DNA of 64,000 nt from Alphaproteobacteria bacterium (GCA_009784235.1 WRCC01000001.1:1-64000); one strand, 5' to 3'; positions 1 through 7,868 are shown, numbered from the stretch's first letter. The notes: a model not told the origin generated them from the sequence alone. A program made the numbers and translations.

Positions 1-397
<397 letters not shown>

Positions 398-405
398 TTA
401 TCTTT

Positions 406-443
406 GTTTGATTTCTTGACGGTAAACCATCAAGAAATCAAAC
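406..443 (+). other. Perfect stem-loop between 23S and 5S rRNA
   Basis: Positions 406-419 and 430-443 are perfect 14-base inverted repeats with a 10-base loop. The stem lies just past the 23S end and has no T-run, so a processing stem (for example an RNase III site) is more likely than a terminator. Role inferred from position. Confidence 0.6.
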
Positions 444-506
444 GAATGCTTGAAGAGAATGTTGAAAATGGATTCTGATATTAGAGATTTACGATTGTCG
501 CGTATT

Positions 507-628
507 TGGTTCTGGTGATTATTGAGTGGGAGACACCCTCTGTTCCATCCCGAACCAGACAGGGAAACCCTACATCGCCGATGGTACTTTTGCTTAAGCA
601 ACGGAAGAGTAGGTCGTCGCCAGAACCA
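507..628 (+). rRNA. 5S rRNA
   Basis: A 5S rRNA is recognisable from its terminal helix (TTGGTTCTGG near 507-515 pairing with CCAGAACCAA near 620-629) and from the internal CATCCCGAACCAGACAGGGAAACC block. The helix extends outward: 501-515 pairs perfectly with 620-634, which probably includes precursor bases. Ends of the mature RNA are approximate. It lies about 110 bases after 23S in the same transcript. Confidence 0.93.
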
Positions 629-659
629 AATACGCAGATACAAAAACCAAACAAAATTT

Positions 660-684
660 AACCACCATTTTATGGTGGTTTTTT
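660..684 (+). terminator. Terminator of the rRNA operon
   Basis: Stem ACCACCA / TGGTGGT with a short loop followed by TTTTTT. It lies directly after 5S rRNA. Confidence 0.85.
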
Positions 685-736
685 AGTGCGGGGTACCCCA
701 AAAGATAGACGGAATTAACAAAGGATAAAAAAACAG

Positions 737-1108
737 ATGATTAAATTTTTAGGAAACATTGTGTCAAAGATGAAATTTACTGATGAAGAAAAAAAATTGC
801 GCAAACAAATCGAAGCAAAAATAAAAGATGTGAAATTTGAAAAAGGATACGAAGGTAATATCAGTATTTTTGAAAAATATACTTATTATATTACCGGCCA
901 ATCTGAAAATCCGAAAAGACCATTTTTAAAAATGGAACTAAAAGCCTTTGTTGATGATTCTGGTTTTATGAAAGAATGTGATTATTCAGGCGAAGTCATA
1001 ATTGATAAAAAGACCATAGGATTAACCCCAAGATTGGCAAGACATTTTTATAATGAAGCTGGCCGACGGGCTGTTTATATCGGTCGTCGAAATATGAATG
1101 GAAAATAA
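737..1108 (+). CDS. Hypothetical protein, 123 aa
   Basis: This soluble, Lys/Glu-rich protein matches no family I recognise. It has no signal peptide or membrane segment. The N-terminal third looks helical (KMKFTDEEKKLRKQIEAKIKD) and the rest alternates short strands. The DNA is visibly more AT-rich than its neighbours, which may reflect recent acquisition or simply low expression. An AAAGGA element lies about 11 bases before the ATG, a rather long spacing. The gene stands alone between the rRNA terminator and its own terminator at 1114. Confidence 0.7.
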   Translation: MIKFLGNIVSKMKFTDEEKKLRKQIEAKIKDVKFEKGYEGNISIFEKYTYYITGQSENPKRPFLKMELKAFVDDSGFMKECDYSGEVIIDKKTIGLTPRLARHFYNEAGRRAVYIGRRNMNGK

Positions 1109-1113
1109 TTATT

Positions 1114-1139
1114 AATCCCGCGCCTGCGGGATTTTTTTA
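1114..1139 (+). terminator. Rho-independent terminator
   Basis: AATCCCGC GCC TGCGGGATT stem followed by a T-run, six bases after the stop at 1108. Confidence 0.85.
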
Positions 1140-1188
1140 TTGACCTGTTATGGGAAATATTTTTAAAATCAAAAAAAAAGGAAAAAAT

Positions 1189-2061
1189 ATGAAAAAAATT
1201 CTGATTGCTGTGATGTTGGTTATGGCGCCGATTGCGGCGTTTGCGGAAATGGTTGATGTTGAATCCCCGGTGCCAGCTGGGTCCACTTTGGTTTTAAATA
1301 TTCGGCGCATTGGTTTGGACTGGTCGCAAACCACGGTCAGAAATGCAGCGGCATATTCCGATTCGCCGATACAACAGCTGAGCGCAGACAGCCAGGATTT
1401 TATTCGCGGCGTTGGTGACATCGCGCTGGAATACGAACATGGGCGTTTCAAATGGGAAAATGCTTTGTTCACTGAATACGGTCGCACAAGGCTGAAGCCA
1501 ACCGGCGCACCGACGGTATCCAATGAAAACGCGGATAAGATTTTGCTGTCCAGTAATGCGTCGTATGCAGTTTGGGAAGCGTACAGTTTTAAATTCGGCC
1601 CAACTGCGCGCAGCCAATATGAAACAGAATACACTCGTAATGGTGATGCGCCGCGCAGAAACCTGGCGCGCGTGAATGCCGGTCTGGCACTGTTCGACCA
1701 TGCAATTATTCGGGATTTATATCTGGTCGGCGTGTATGAATATGATTTTACTTTCCCAGTTGACGTCAGCAAATTTGCATTAGAATTCGGCTGGCGCCTT
1801 GAATACAACATAAAAGAAGGTGTTCGTATTTCAACGAACGGATATTACCGCGAATACTTGGATTATTCATATTTTCTTGGTGTTGATTTAGAGCGCGATT
1901 TAAGTGCGACGCTGCGACTGGATACAAACCTGTGGAATAATTTCAATGCAGGACCATACATTCAATATCGTCGTGCGAAATCCCGCGAAGCCGATGTGTA
2001 TGCCAGTAATATGATGGTCGGTGTGTCGTTCAACTATATAACTTCATTCGGTCTGCGGTAA
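1189..2061 (+). CDS. Outer-membrane beta-barrel protein
   Basis: A 290-residue exported protein. The chosen start is the ATG at 1189, which gives a clean signal peptide (MKKILIAVMLVMAPIAAFA, cleavage about residue 20) and follows GGAAAAA; an upstream in-frame ATG at 1150 would add 13 charged residues. After the signal peptide the sequence is a succession of 9-12 residue amphipathic strands with many Tyr/Phe and short polar turns, for example LYLVGVYEYDFTF and GVRISTNGYYREYLDYSYFLGV, the pattern of a transmembrane beta-barrel. No specific family or substrate is recognised. It is monocistronic and followed directly by a structured hairpin element (2061-2167) and a terminator. Confidence 0.75.
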   Translation: MKKILIAVMLVMAPIAAFAEMVDVESPVPAGSTLVLNIRRIGLDWSQTTVRNAAAYSDSPIQQLSADSQDFIRGVGDIALEYEHGRFKWENALFTEYGRTRLKPTGAPTVSNENADKILLSSNASYAVWEAYSFKFGPTARSQYETEYTRNGDAPRRNLARVNAGLALFDHAIIRDLYLVGVYEYDFTFPVDVSKFALEFGWRLEYNIKEGVRISTNGYYREYLDYSYFLGVDLERDLSATLRLDTNLWNNFNAGPYIQYRRAKSREADVYASNMMVGVSFNYITSFGLR

Positions 2062-2167
2062 AATTTATTTCTATGGATGCTTGCTTGTTGTTTGCTCATG
2101 TATATCTATACACTACGCTCACAAACAACGGCGCATTCATTTCGTATAAATCAGTTTTTATAAATTT
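2061..2167. repeat. Hairpin element with CATGTAT apical motif (copy 1)
   Basis: A long imperfect hairpin begins at the stop codon of the barrel gene. Outer arms are AAATTTAT (2061-2068) and ATAAATTT (2160-2167); apical arms are GTTGTTTG (2087-2094) and CAAACAAC (2122-2129). The loop carries CATGTAT ATC TATACACTAC, itself able to fold. The same loop wording recurs at 60961-60982, and CATGTAT at about 19599. Confidence 0.7.
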
Positions 2168-2170
2168 ATA

Positions 2171-2197
2171 AAATCCCGCCTATGCGGGATTTATTTT
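2171..2197 (+). terminator. Rho-independent terminator
   Basis: AAATCCCGC CTAT GCGGGATTT followed by ATTTTA, downstream of the hairpin element. Confidence 0.75.
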
Positions 2198-2209
2198 ACG
2201 CCTTATGAT

Positions 2210-2237
2210 TTGACAAATAACAAGAATAATCTATAAT
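2210..2237 (+). promoter_or_regulatory. Consensus promoter giving a 3-nt leader
   Basis: TTGACA (2210-2215), 16-base spacer, TATAAT (2232-2237). Transcription should start near 2244, three bases before the ATG at 2247, and there is no Shine-Dalgarno. Confidence 0.8.
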
Positions 2238-2246
2238 CACATAACT

Positions 2247-2897
2247 ATGATACAAAACAAAGACGATAAATTATTAGTTTTCTTTGCCGGGTACGATTCA
2301 ACCGGTGAAAACGACTGGAAACTTGTCACCGGGCTGGCCGGGCGTATCGGCGCGGTTCCAATGACAATCAGCGGGCGATATCCATTTTTGAACGACCGCA
2401 ACCGCACTCAGCGGCATTATGATATTTATGACGGCCGGCATATTCCGGGCGACAAATACGATATGGCCCGGCGCGAATATGCCGATAAAATAACGATGGC
2501 CATGTTCAGACAGAACATTCAATCAAAAAATGTTATTCTGATGGGCCGCGACCAAGGTGCATTTATGGCTGTGCAGATGGCATATCGCAACAGCGGCATA
2601 TTTCCGCGCGGCGTGATTGCATTGGACGGATATTATTTGAACGATGCGTCGTTCGGAAAAATTGGCAAAGATGATATATATTCGGCTTCGCCGCCGCTGA
2701 TATGGATTAATACCCCGGATACGCGCCGCATTATTGCACCGGGATGCGAAAGTCCGCAGCCATTAATTGATGCCGGCGTGAATGTATCGAAAATAAACCT
2801 GAAAAATACTGATTACGCGCTGGCCAAAGGTAATATGCGCCATATCCTGTGGGCGATGGGCGAGACCGGCATACGTCCACGGAAAAAAGAAAGATAA
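2247..2897 (+). CDS. Alpha/beta-hydrolase-like protein with Asp at the nucleophile elbow
   Basis: A 216-residue cytoplasmic protein with no signal peptide. The layout suggests an alpha/beta-hydrolase fold: an early strand (KLLVFFAGYDSTG), a strand-elbow-helix segment near residue 98 (VILMGRDQGAFMAVQMAYR) where the usual G-x-S-x-G reads G-R-D-Q-G, later strands (GVIALDGYY, PPLIWINTPD) and a late His (NMRHILWAMGE). Asp at the nucleophile position occurs in dehalogenase-type members of the superfamily, so activity is possible, but it may also be a degenerate enzyme. No close family was recognised. The start is fixed by the consensus promoter just upstream; the mRNA is nearly leaderless. It converges with the VIT-like gene. 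Confidence 0.5.
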   Translation: MIQNKDDKLLVFFAGYDSTGENDWKLVTGLAGRIGAVPMTISGRYPFLNDRNRTQRHYDIYDGRHIPGDKYDMARREYADKITMAMFRQNIQSKNVILMGRDQGAFMAVQMAYRNSGIFPRGVIALDGYYLNDASFGKIGKDDIYSASPPLIWINTPDTRRIIAPGCESPQPLIDAGVNVSKINLKNTDYALAKGNMRHILWAMGETGIRPRKKER

Positions 2898-2900
2898 TAA

Positions 2901-2929
2901 AAATCCCCGTCGTGTGTGGGATTTTTTAT
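2901..2929. terminator. Terminator between convergent genes
   Basis: AATCCCC GTCGTGT GTGGGATT with a T-run on the + strand. It overlaps the stop of the minus-strand gene at 2926. Confidence 0.7.
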
Positions 2930-3420
2930 ATGCTGACGCCCAGGAAATATTTTGCCAATTGGCCGATGGCGAATGCAGCGACCGATACGCCGACGCAAAT
3001 GCCCAGCATTTCCAAAAATCGCCCAATGAAAGGTCGGCCGTGCGCGCGTGCCATCCAATAATTAAATCCAAAAATTATTAATACAGAAATTACAAATGTA
3101 ATACCCAGAGCAAAAAATCTGTTGGAAATTATTGCGAACGGAATCGTTAAAAGCGCAGCGGTGACCAGGTATGCGATACCGGTATAAACCCCGGCAATGA
3201 TTGCGCGCGGGTTTGCGTCCGATTTTTGCGCAAGGTAATTTGATGCGCCCATGGACAGGCTGGCCGCGACGGCGGCAATCACGCTGGATAAAATAATCAG
3301 TCGTTCATCCGCCAGCGCGAATGCCAAGCCAACAATTATTCCAGTCTGGGACACCAACGCATCATGCAATCCCAGCACCATCGCGCCAGTGTATTGCAGT
3401 ATATTTTTATTTTTTGCCAT
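2926..3420 (-). CDS. VIT1/CCC1-family membrane transporter-like protein
   Basis: A 164-residue integral membrane protein. The opening segment GLHDALVSQTGIIVGLAFAL matches the signature first helix of the VIT/CCC1 (vacuolar iron/manganese transporter) family, with its conserved Asp after GxH. Further hydrophobic helices follow at about residues 35-55, 70-95, 100-120 and 135-160. It is shorter than typical VIT proteins (about 230 aa) and lacks the long cytoplasmic metal-binding helix domain between TM2 and TM3, so it belongs with the short bacterial forms. Fe or Mn handling is inferred from the family. ATG at 3420 is preferred over the TTG at 3426. A possible TATGTT box lies six bases upstream (3427-3432); no Shine-Dalgarno is seen. 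Confidence 0.75.
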   Translation of the reverse strand: MAKNKNILQYTGAMVLGLHDALVSQTGIIVGLAFALADERLIILSSVIAAVAASLSMGASNYLAQKSDANPRAIIAGVYTGIAYLVTAALLTIPFAIISNRFFALGITFVISVLIIFGFNYWMARAHGRPFIGRFLEMLGICVGVSVAAFAIGQLAKYFLGVSI

Positions 3421-3525
3421 AAACAAAACATATCATATTTTTGAATTGCATGCATGCGGAAAAATATCACTAGAAATTTTTATAAAATACAACCAGATAT
3501 AGAATGTGCCCCGCCGCGTTTTCGA

Positions 3526-3555
3526 TTGATTTTATAATGGGGTTTAAGTCATAAT
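3526..3555 (+). promoter_or_regulatory. Promoter of aqpZ
   Basis: TTGATT (3526-3531), 18-base spacer, CATAAT (3550-3555). The start would be near 3562, giving a leader of about 23 bases containing AAAGGAG. Confidence 0.55.
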
Positions 3556-3584
3556 ATGTGCGTTCAACAATAAAGGAGAACATA

Positions 3585-4274
3585 ATGAAGAAACTACTTG
3601 CAGAGTTCCTGGGAACTTTTGTATTGGTGTTGTTCGGATGCGGCGCGGCCGTTTTGGCCGGTGCGCATATCGGCTTTGCCGGAATCGCACTCGCGTTCGG
3701 TTTGGCCGTGTTCGTAATGGCGTACGCAGTCGGCAATATTTCCGGTGGACATTTTAACCCGGCGGTTTCCGTTGGTTTGGCATGCGCGGGTCGATTCGGC
3801 TGGCGTGATTTGCCGATGTATGTCGTGGCGCAATTGGTTGGTGCAGCAGCAGCAGCAGGCGTGCTGTACACAATCGCAACCGGCACAGTCGGCGGCGGCG
3901 TTGATGTTGGCGGATTCGCGGCGAATATTATCCAAGGCGATTACACACTGGCCGCGGCACTGACGACTGAAATCGTCCTGACGTTCGTGTTCTTGATTGT
4001 AATCATTGGTGCAACAGCGCGTGAAGCATTCCAAAAATTCGCGGGTGCGGCAATCGGTCTGGCGTTGGTCGCGATTCACTTGGTCAGCATACCGGTCACG
4101 AACACATCTGTGAACCCGGCGCGAAGCGTATCGCAAGCTTTGTTCGCAACAGACCCGGCCGCAATGTGTCAACTGTGGATATTTATCGTCGCCCCAATTG
4201 CGGGTGCGATAATCGCCGGTTTAACGTGGCGCTATTTGATGGAAGTCAAAGCGAAACCGAAAGCGAAAAAATAA
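3585..4274 (+). CDS. aqpZ: Aquaporin Z-type water channel
   Basis: A 229-residue MIP-family channel. Both half-helix signatures are present: SGGHFNPAVSVG near residue 60 and NTSVNPARSV near residue 180, each with the NPA box. The six expected hydrophobic helices are visible (4-28, 36-56, 82-105, 127-147, 153-173, 202-222). His after the fifth helix (AIHLVSIPVTNTS) and Arg after the second NPA match the narrow selectivity filter of water-selective AqpZ rather than glycerol channels. The ATG at 3585 follows AAAGGAG at good spacing. The tail ends in a Lys/Ala/Pro string (KAKPKAKK) resembling tails on two neighbouring proteins. It is monocistronic with a strong terminator. Confidence 0.95.
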   Translation: MKKLLAEFLGTFVLVLFGCGAAVLAGAHIGFAGIALAFGLAVFVMAYAVGNISGGHFNPAVSVGLACAGRFGWRDLPMYVVAQLVGAAAAAGVLYTIATGTVGGGVDVGGFAANIIQGDYTLAAALTTEIVLTFVFLIVIIGATAREAFQKFAGAAIGLALVAIHLVSIPVTNTSVNPARSVSQALFATDPAAMCQLWIFIVAPIAGAIIAGLTWRYLMEVKAKPKAKK

Positions 4275-4289
4275 TCAATCGCAAAAATA

Positions 4290-4317
4290 AAAATCCGCCA
4301 TTCGGCGGATTTTTTTG
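4290..4317 (+). terminator. Terminator after aqpZ, possibly bidirectional
   Basis: AAATCCGCC ATTC GGCGGATTTTTTT. It also lies eight bases past the stop of the minus-strand 35-aa gene. Confidence 0.9.
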
Positions 4318-4324
4318 CCGTTTA

Positions 4325-4432
4325 TTACCAGCCTTTCTTTGCGGTCGGCTTTTTTGCCGCTGGGGCCGGTTTTTTTGCTGCGGGTTTTGCGGCCGCTTTC
4401 TTTACGGTTGGTTTTTTCATCATATCACACAT
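4325..4432 (-). CDS. 35-aa Lys/Ala/Pro-rich basic peptide
   Basis: A short gene on the minus strand. ATG at 4430-4432 follows AAAGGAG with six bases of spacing, and reads 35 codons to TAA at 4325. The product is MCDMMKK followed by histone-H1-like repeats (KKAAAKP, AAKKPAPAAKKP, TAKKGW). Such low-complexity basic peptides commonly bind nucleic acid or polyanions; that role is inferred. The Shine-Dalgarno and biased composition argue that it is real. Similar tails occur on the membrane protein at 6427-6852 and on AqpZ. Confidence 0.65.
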   Translation of the reverse strand: MCDMMKKPTVKKAAAKPAAKKPAPAAKKPTAKKGW

Positions 4433-4561
4433 TTTTATCTCCTTTGTGGCTTTGTTGGCCATTCGGATTTTATCATAAATCGCAGTGGCGGACATATAGG
4501 ACAGAATGCCAGATGCTAAAATGTCGGGTGGATTGGTCAGATTTTTTAGGACAGGCGCATA

Positions 4562-4589
4562 TTGACAAACGATTGTTATGTGCTAGTAT
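4562..4589 (+). promoter_or_regulatory. Promoter that fixes the start of the Cys-protease-like gene
   Basis: TTGACA (4562-4567), 16-base spacer, extended -10 TGC TAGTAT (4584-4589). Expected start near 4596, two bases before the ATG at 4598. A TTG in the same reading frame at 4562 is the -35 box itself, so it cannot be the start codon. Confidence 0.75.
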
Positions 4590-4597
4590 CTTATTTG

Positions 4598-5509
4598 ATG
4601 GGCGCCAAAGTATATTTTAAGAATTTGTTTGCGCTGGCTTTGGCCTGTGGTGCGACGTACGCAATTACCAATCATGTTCATAAAAATAAGCCAAGTCCGA
4701 AATCGGAATGTTGCGCCGGTGTTGCCGCCGCACCAACACCACCGCCCGGGCATGAATACGACGAATTCGACTTGGAAAATTTTATGCCATCGTTGGATGA
4801 TTTCAAATGCATGCGGCCGCCGATGCCATTATTTCAAAGCTTTTCCATAATGCAGGACCGCGACGATTTTCAAAGTCGCGAACGTGCCGCGACAATGGAT
4901 AAAAAGCCGCATTATGATTCGGCCCAGACACAAGTATGCTGGACTTCGTGGTCAAACGAGGCAATTGCGCGTGCGATATGCGCGGAATTTGTACGCGTTC
5001 ATTCGAATAATCTGTATCTGATTAATTCAGGCAACGCAACGCCGCGCCAATTGTTCAAAATAGACCGGCTGTTTTGCAATCTGTCGGTATCGACTGCATA
5101 CAGGACGGCGTACAGAAATCTGGGCGTTGCGAAAAAATTCCAATTCTTGGGCGGTGAATTGCACGAAAATAATCTATATACATTAAATGAAACATGGAAA
5201 CGATATCCGGCCGTTCCGAACCGAATTGTTGCCGAACCTGCATCGGAAACATGGACAGATATAACCCAGGGCAGTCTGATTATATTAAGTAAAAATAATT
5301 ATTTCCATACGGTTGCATATTTGGGTACCGGATATGTGTCGCAGTATGACAATCGGGTTTGGGTGCCGGACCCGTATGGCAAACCGGTTGTTGCGTCTTT
5401 TTACGACACTAAATTTGAATACCTGGAATATTATCGGAAAAATTTTGATACGATGCACGTTATCAATATGTATGCAATTCTGGCGCATTTATTAAATTCA
5501 GGAAGATAA
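4598..5509 (+). CDS. Membrane-anchored or exported protein with a cysteine-peptidase-like domain
   Basis: A 303-residue protein. An N-terminal hydrophobic segment (VYFKNLFALALACGATYAI, residues 4-24) is a signal anchor or signal peptide, followed by a Pro-rich linker. The core shows features of papain-like/C39-like folds: Gln before a Cys in QVCWTSWSNEAIARA (about residue 107), a His in a strand (NYFHTVAYLGTGYVSQYDNRV, about 237), and a following VPDPYG turn. Order Q-C...H...D/N fits a Cys-His catalytic pair, but family membership is not certain. No Shine-Dalgarno; the promoter gives a 2-nt leader. Its end overlaps the convergent arginase-family gene by 12 bases. Confidence 0.5.
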   Translation: MGAKVYFKNLFALALACGATYAITNHVHKNKPSPKSECCAGVAAAPTPPPGHEYDEFDLENFMPSLDDFKCMRPPMPLFQSFSIMQDRDDFQSRERAATMDKKPHYDSAQTQVCWTSWSNEAIARAICAEFVRVHSNNLYLINSGNATPRQLFKIDRLFCNLSVSTAYRTAYRNLGVAKKFQFLGGELHENNLYTLNETWKRYPAVPNRIVAEPASETWTDITQGSLIILSKNNYFHTVAYLGTGYVSQYDNRVWVPDPYGKPVVASFYDTKFEYLEYYRKNFDTMHVINMYAILAHLLNSGR

Positions 5510-6343
5510 GAACCCAATTAATTTCCGCACGATTTCAGCGGAATTTTTATCGCCCGCCGGTGCGTATTCCACAAATTCAAACGCATGTGCATCACGGAAT
5601 TCATTTATAAAAAATTCAGCAGTCACAACATCAATACCGTTCGGTGCAGGCACCAGTACGTCGCGAAAAAGTGCCGGGTCGATTACATCAAAATCAAATG
5701 ATAATACAAATGGTCGTCCGGCAATACGTTCCCGGATTTTGCGAATGGCATCGTTGCGTCCGACGTCGGTTGAAATTTGTTCTGCGCTGCGCATAAATAT
5801 ATTGTTTTTTTGGACGAATTCTATTTCTGCAGATTCGTACGAACGCGCGCCCAAAAAGAACAGGTTTTCCGGTTTCAGGGCAGGGCGTTTGCGGCAAAGT
5901 CCCATCCATCGAGCATCGCCGTTGCCCAACAGCGCGCGAACGTTCGTGCCGTGCGGCGCGCCGGATGCTTGGGTCACCGCCGTTTCCACAGAATGAATAT
6001 CCAGATGGGAATCGATATAAACCAGACACAAATCGTCATCCGGCATCATATCGGCCATCGCGGCAAAGTGTCCAAAATTCACTGAATGGTCGCCGCCGAT
6101 TAATATATGGCGGCCGTTGGGTGTGCTGCGATAAATCTCTCGCTGGATTTCAAAATTTTCGCCAAATCGGTCGCGTACGCACGCATCTGCATCGAACGGT
6201 GCAGCGGTCACCATTGTCCAATCAGCGTCCGGAAATATTTGCCGAATCGCGGCGGGCGCATCCGCGCATCCACCATCACGCGCCACCCGCAAACATCCGC
6301 GGCCATATTCGATACCGATAAAATTATTTATTTTATTTTGCAT
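5498..6343 (-). CDS. Arginase/agmatinase-family ureohydrolase
   Basis: A 281-residue member of the manganese-dependent ureohydrolase family. The three metal-binding signatures are intact: GGDHSV (residue about 83), DSHLDIH (about 110) and SFDFDVIDP (about 215), supplying the usual His/Asp ligands of a binuclear Mn site. The GAPHGT segment fits the substrate-loop His. Family members release urea from arginine or agmatine, or act on formiminoglutamate and guanidinobutyrate; the substrate cannot be assigned from sequence alone. It lies at the 3' end of a minus-strand run of five genes. No Shine-Dalgarno is visible before the ATG at 6343. Confidence 0.85.
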   Translation of the reverse strand: MQNKINNFIGIEYGRGCLRVARDGGCADAPAAIRQIFPDADWTMVTAAPFDADACVRDRFGENFEIQREIYRSTPNGRHILIGGDHSVNFGHFAAMADMMPDDDLCLVYIDSHLDIHSVETAVTQASGAPHGTNVRALLGNGDARWMGLCRKRPALKPENLFFLGARSYESAEIEFVQKNNIFMRSAEQISTDVGRNDAIRKIRERIAGRPFVLSFDFDVIDPALFRDVLVPAPNGIDVVTAEFFINEFRDAHAFEFVEYAPAGDKNSAEIVRKLIGFLSS

Positions 6344-6383
6344 AGAGCGAAAAGGCTAGCCGATTTTCAAAAATCATTCAATA

Positions 6384-6416
6384 AAAAATACCCGCATAAA
6401 AATGCGGGCGTTTTTA
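6384..6416. terminator. Terminator between the membrane protein and the ureohydrolase gene
   Basis: CCCGCAT AAAA ATGCGGG flanked by A-run and T-run on both sides, so it could work in either direction. It suggests the ureohydrolase gene has its own promoter. Confidence 0.7.
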
Positions 6417-6426
6417 TTTTCGGTCG

Positions 6427-6852
6427 TTATTTTTTCTTTTTTGCCGCGGGCTTTTTTGCTGTGGATTTTTTGGCTTTTGGTTTTGTTGTTTTGACCGGTA
6501 CCGCATCGCAACCGCATCCACAGAATTCGGAATCTTCGCCGAAAAGTTGGGCTTTGAATGCTTCGAATTCGATTTCTTCGCGGATAATGCGTTTTTTCTC
6601 GCAATAAATTTCCAATGACAATGCGACCGTCGGTATCAGGAATGCCGCAATGCTTATCATGTGCAGAACACCGACCAGCCACATAATATAGTCATTCGCC
6701 ATTTCAATCGTGAATCCCGGCATCGCCCACATGAAATGTTCCATCAGGTTCAGCCAGACGAACCCCCAGCACACACTGACAATCGCGACGTTTATGATAA
6801 ACGCGGTCAACAGAACGCGGCGCAGGTTACGAATTATATTCAAATATTCCAT
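6427..6852 (-). CDS. Two-helix membrane protein with CGCGC motif and Lys/Ala tail
   Basis: A 141-residue protein with two clear hydrophobic helices (about 13-35 and 56-80), then a charged helical stretch (EIYCEKKRIIREEIEFEAFKAQLFGEDSEF), a compact Cys cluster (CGCGC, possible metal binding) and a basic tail (KPKAKKSTAKKPAAKKKK). The tail resembles the 35-aa peptide encoded at 4325-4432. No family recognised. ATG at 6852 follows AAAGGAGGG at ideal spacing. It lies 29 bases after miaA in the same direction. Confidence 0.7.
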   Translation of the reverse strand: MEYLNIIRNLRRVLLTAFIINVAIVSVCWGFVWLNLMEHFMWAMPGFTIEMANDYIMWLVGVLHMISIAAFLIPTVALSLEIYCEKKRIIREEIEFEAFKAQLFGEDSEFCGCGCDAVPVKTTKPKAKKSTAKKPAAKKKK

Positions 6853-6881
6853 TTATCCCTCCTTTGGGTTGGTTGAATTAA

Positions 6882-7862
6882 TTATATCATGTTTTTGGCG
6901 TTTTCCAAGTCTGCGGCGCCGGGAATATTTCCTATGATTATGTCTGCGCTGAATTGGTGTTTGAACCAAGTCCGTTGACGCTTTGCATACTGATTGGTTT
7001 TGATTGTCCAGTTTGCAATCATTGTTGGTTCATCTATTTCGCCGCGGACAAATTGCATTATTTCCGCGCCACCGATTGCGCGTGACGGGTCGGTCATTTT
7101 TCGTGCTTCATCAATTGCGCCGGCGGCAATCATTCCGGGAATTCGTGCGGGAATTCGTGCGGCCAAAATTTCACGCGGCGGGTTAATTAAAAATTTAATT
7201 GCGTCCGGCACGATGGCACCCGTGCGCGGTTCGGATTGCCATTCGGTAATTGGTCGACCGGTTTCGAATAAAATTTCCAATGCGCGTGCGGCGCGCTGTG
7301 GGTCCGATGGCGCACCGGGGCCGAGTAGTTCGCGCACAGCGTCAATATCATCACGAACCATGTCGCGTGCGCGTTTGCGGTTAACATCTGATACGGCCGG
7401 CATCGCCGAAATTCCATTCAAAATTGCGTTAATATAGAATCCTGTTCCGCCGACGAATATAACAGGCGTTCCGGAACGTATTGCCGTATTATACACATCG
7501 CGCGCCATATCCAAATATTCACCAACTGATATTTGTTGGTTCAGTGGCAACACGGAAAACAGGTGATATGGCACGTTGTTGATTTCGCAGAAGGACTTGT
7601 GCCCTCCTTTTTGAGGGGGGCTGTCGCCTGAGGCGACTGGGGGGAGCTCCCCCTCGTCACGCTTTGCGTGACACTCCCCCTCAATGAGGGGGAGACAAGA
7701 ATTATCTGCAAATGGACTTGCCGATATTATTTCAATTCCGCGGTACATTTGCACGCTGTCGCAATTAATTATTACGCCACCGATTTGTTTTGCCAACGCA
7801 TGCGCAAATCCGGATTTTCCAGATGCAGTCGGCCCAGCGATAATATAAGTTTTTGATAACAT
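6882..7862 (-). CDS. miaA: tRNA dimethylallyltransferase MiaA with an inserted repeat peptide
   Basis: MiaA transfers an isopentenyl group to A37 of tRNAs reading UNN codons. The 326-residue protein has the P-loop GPTASGKS (residues 9-16), the DSVQMYRG segment and GGTGFYINAIL. Between the second strand and the VPYHLF segment (usually VPHHL) lies an extra stretch of about 31 residues (56-87) encoded by a palindromic repeat (7601-7695); it is absent from normal MiaA and remains in frame. ATG at 7862 is preferred over the in-frame TTG at 7889: a promoter (TTGCAG-17-TATAAT) ends exactly six bases before this ATG, so the mRNA should be leaderless. Confidence 0.93.
   Translation of the reverse strand: MLSKTYIIAGPTASGKSGFAHALAKQIGGVIINCDSVQMYRGIEIISASPFADNSCLPLIEGECHAKRDEGELPPVASGDSPPQKGGHKSFCEINNVPYHLFSVLPLNQQISVGEYLDMARDVYNTAIRSGTPVIFVGGTGFYINAILNGISAMPAVSDVNRKRARDMVRDDIDAVRELLGPGAPSDPQRAARALEILFETGRPITEWQSEPRTGAIVPDAIKFLINPPREILAARIPARIPGMIAAGAIDEARKMTDPSRAIGGAEIMQFVRGEIDEPTMIANWTIKTNQYAKRQRTWFKHQFSADIIIGNIPGAADLENAKNMI
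7601..7695. repeat. Palindromic repeat, family C, in frame inside miaA
   Basis: A chain of small hairpins: CCCTC..GAGGG, GTCGCC TGA GGCGAC, GTCACG CTTT GCGTGAC and CTCCCCCTC AAT GAGGGGGAG. A homologous element occurs inside polA at 51378-51471, in the opposite orientation relative to the host gene. It encodes about 31 extra residues. Confidence 0.85.
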
Positions 7863-7868
7863 GGGTGA

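Noticed and set aside
4562-4597. N-terminal extension of the Cys-peptidase-like gene
   Set aside because: The TTG start is the -35 box TTGACA of its own promoter.
7600-7700. Frameshift or assembly error in miaA
   Set aside because: The insertion preserves the frame, is made of a repeat found elsewhere, and flanking MiaA motifs are intact.
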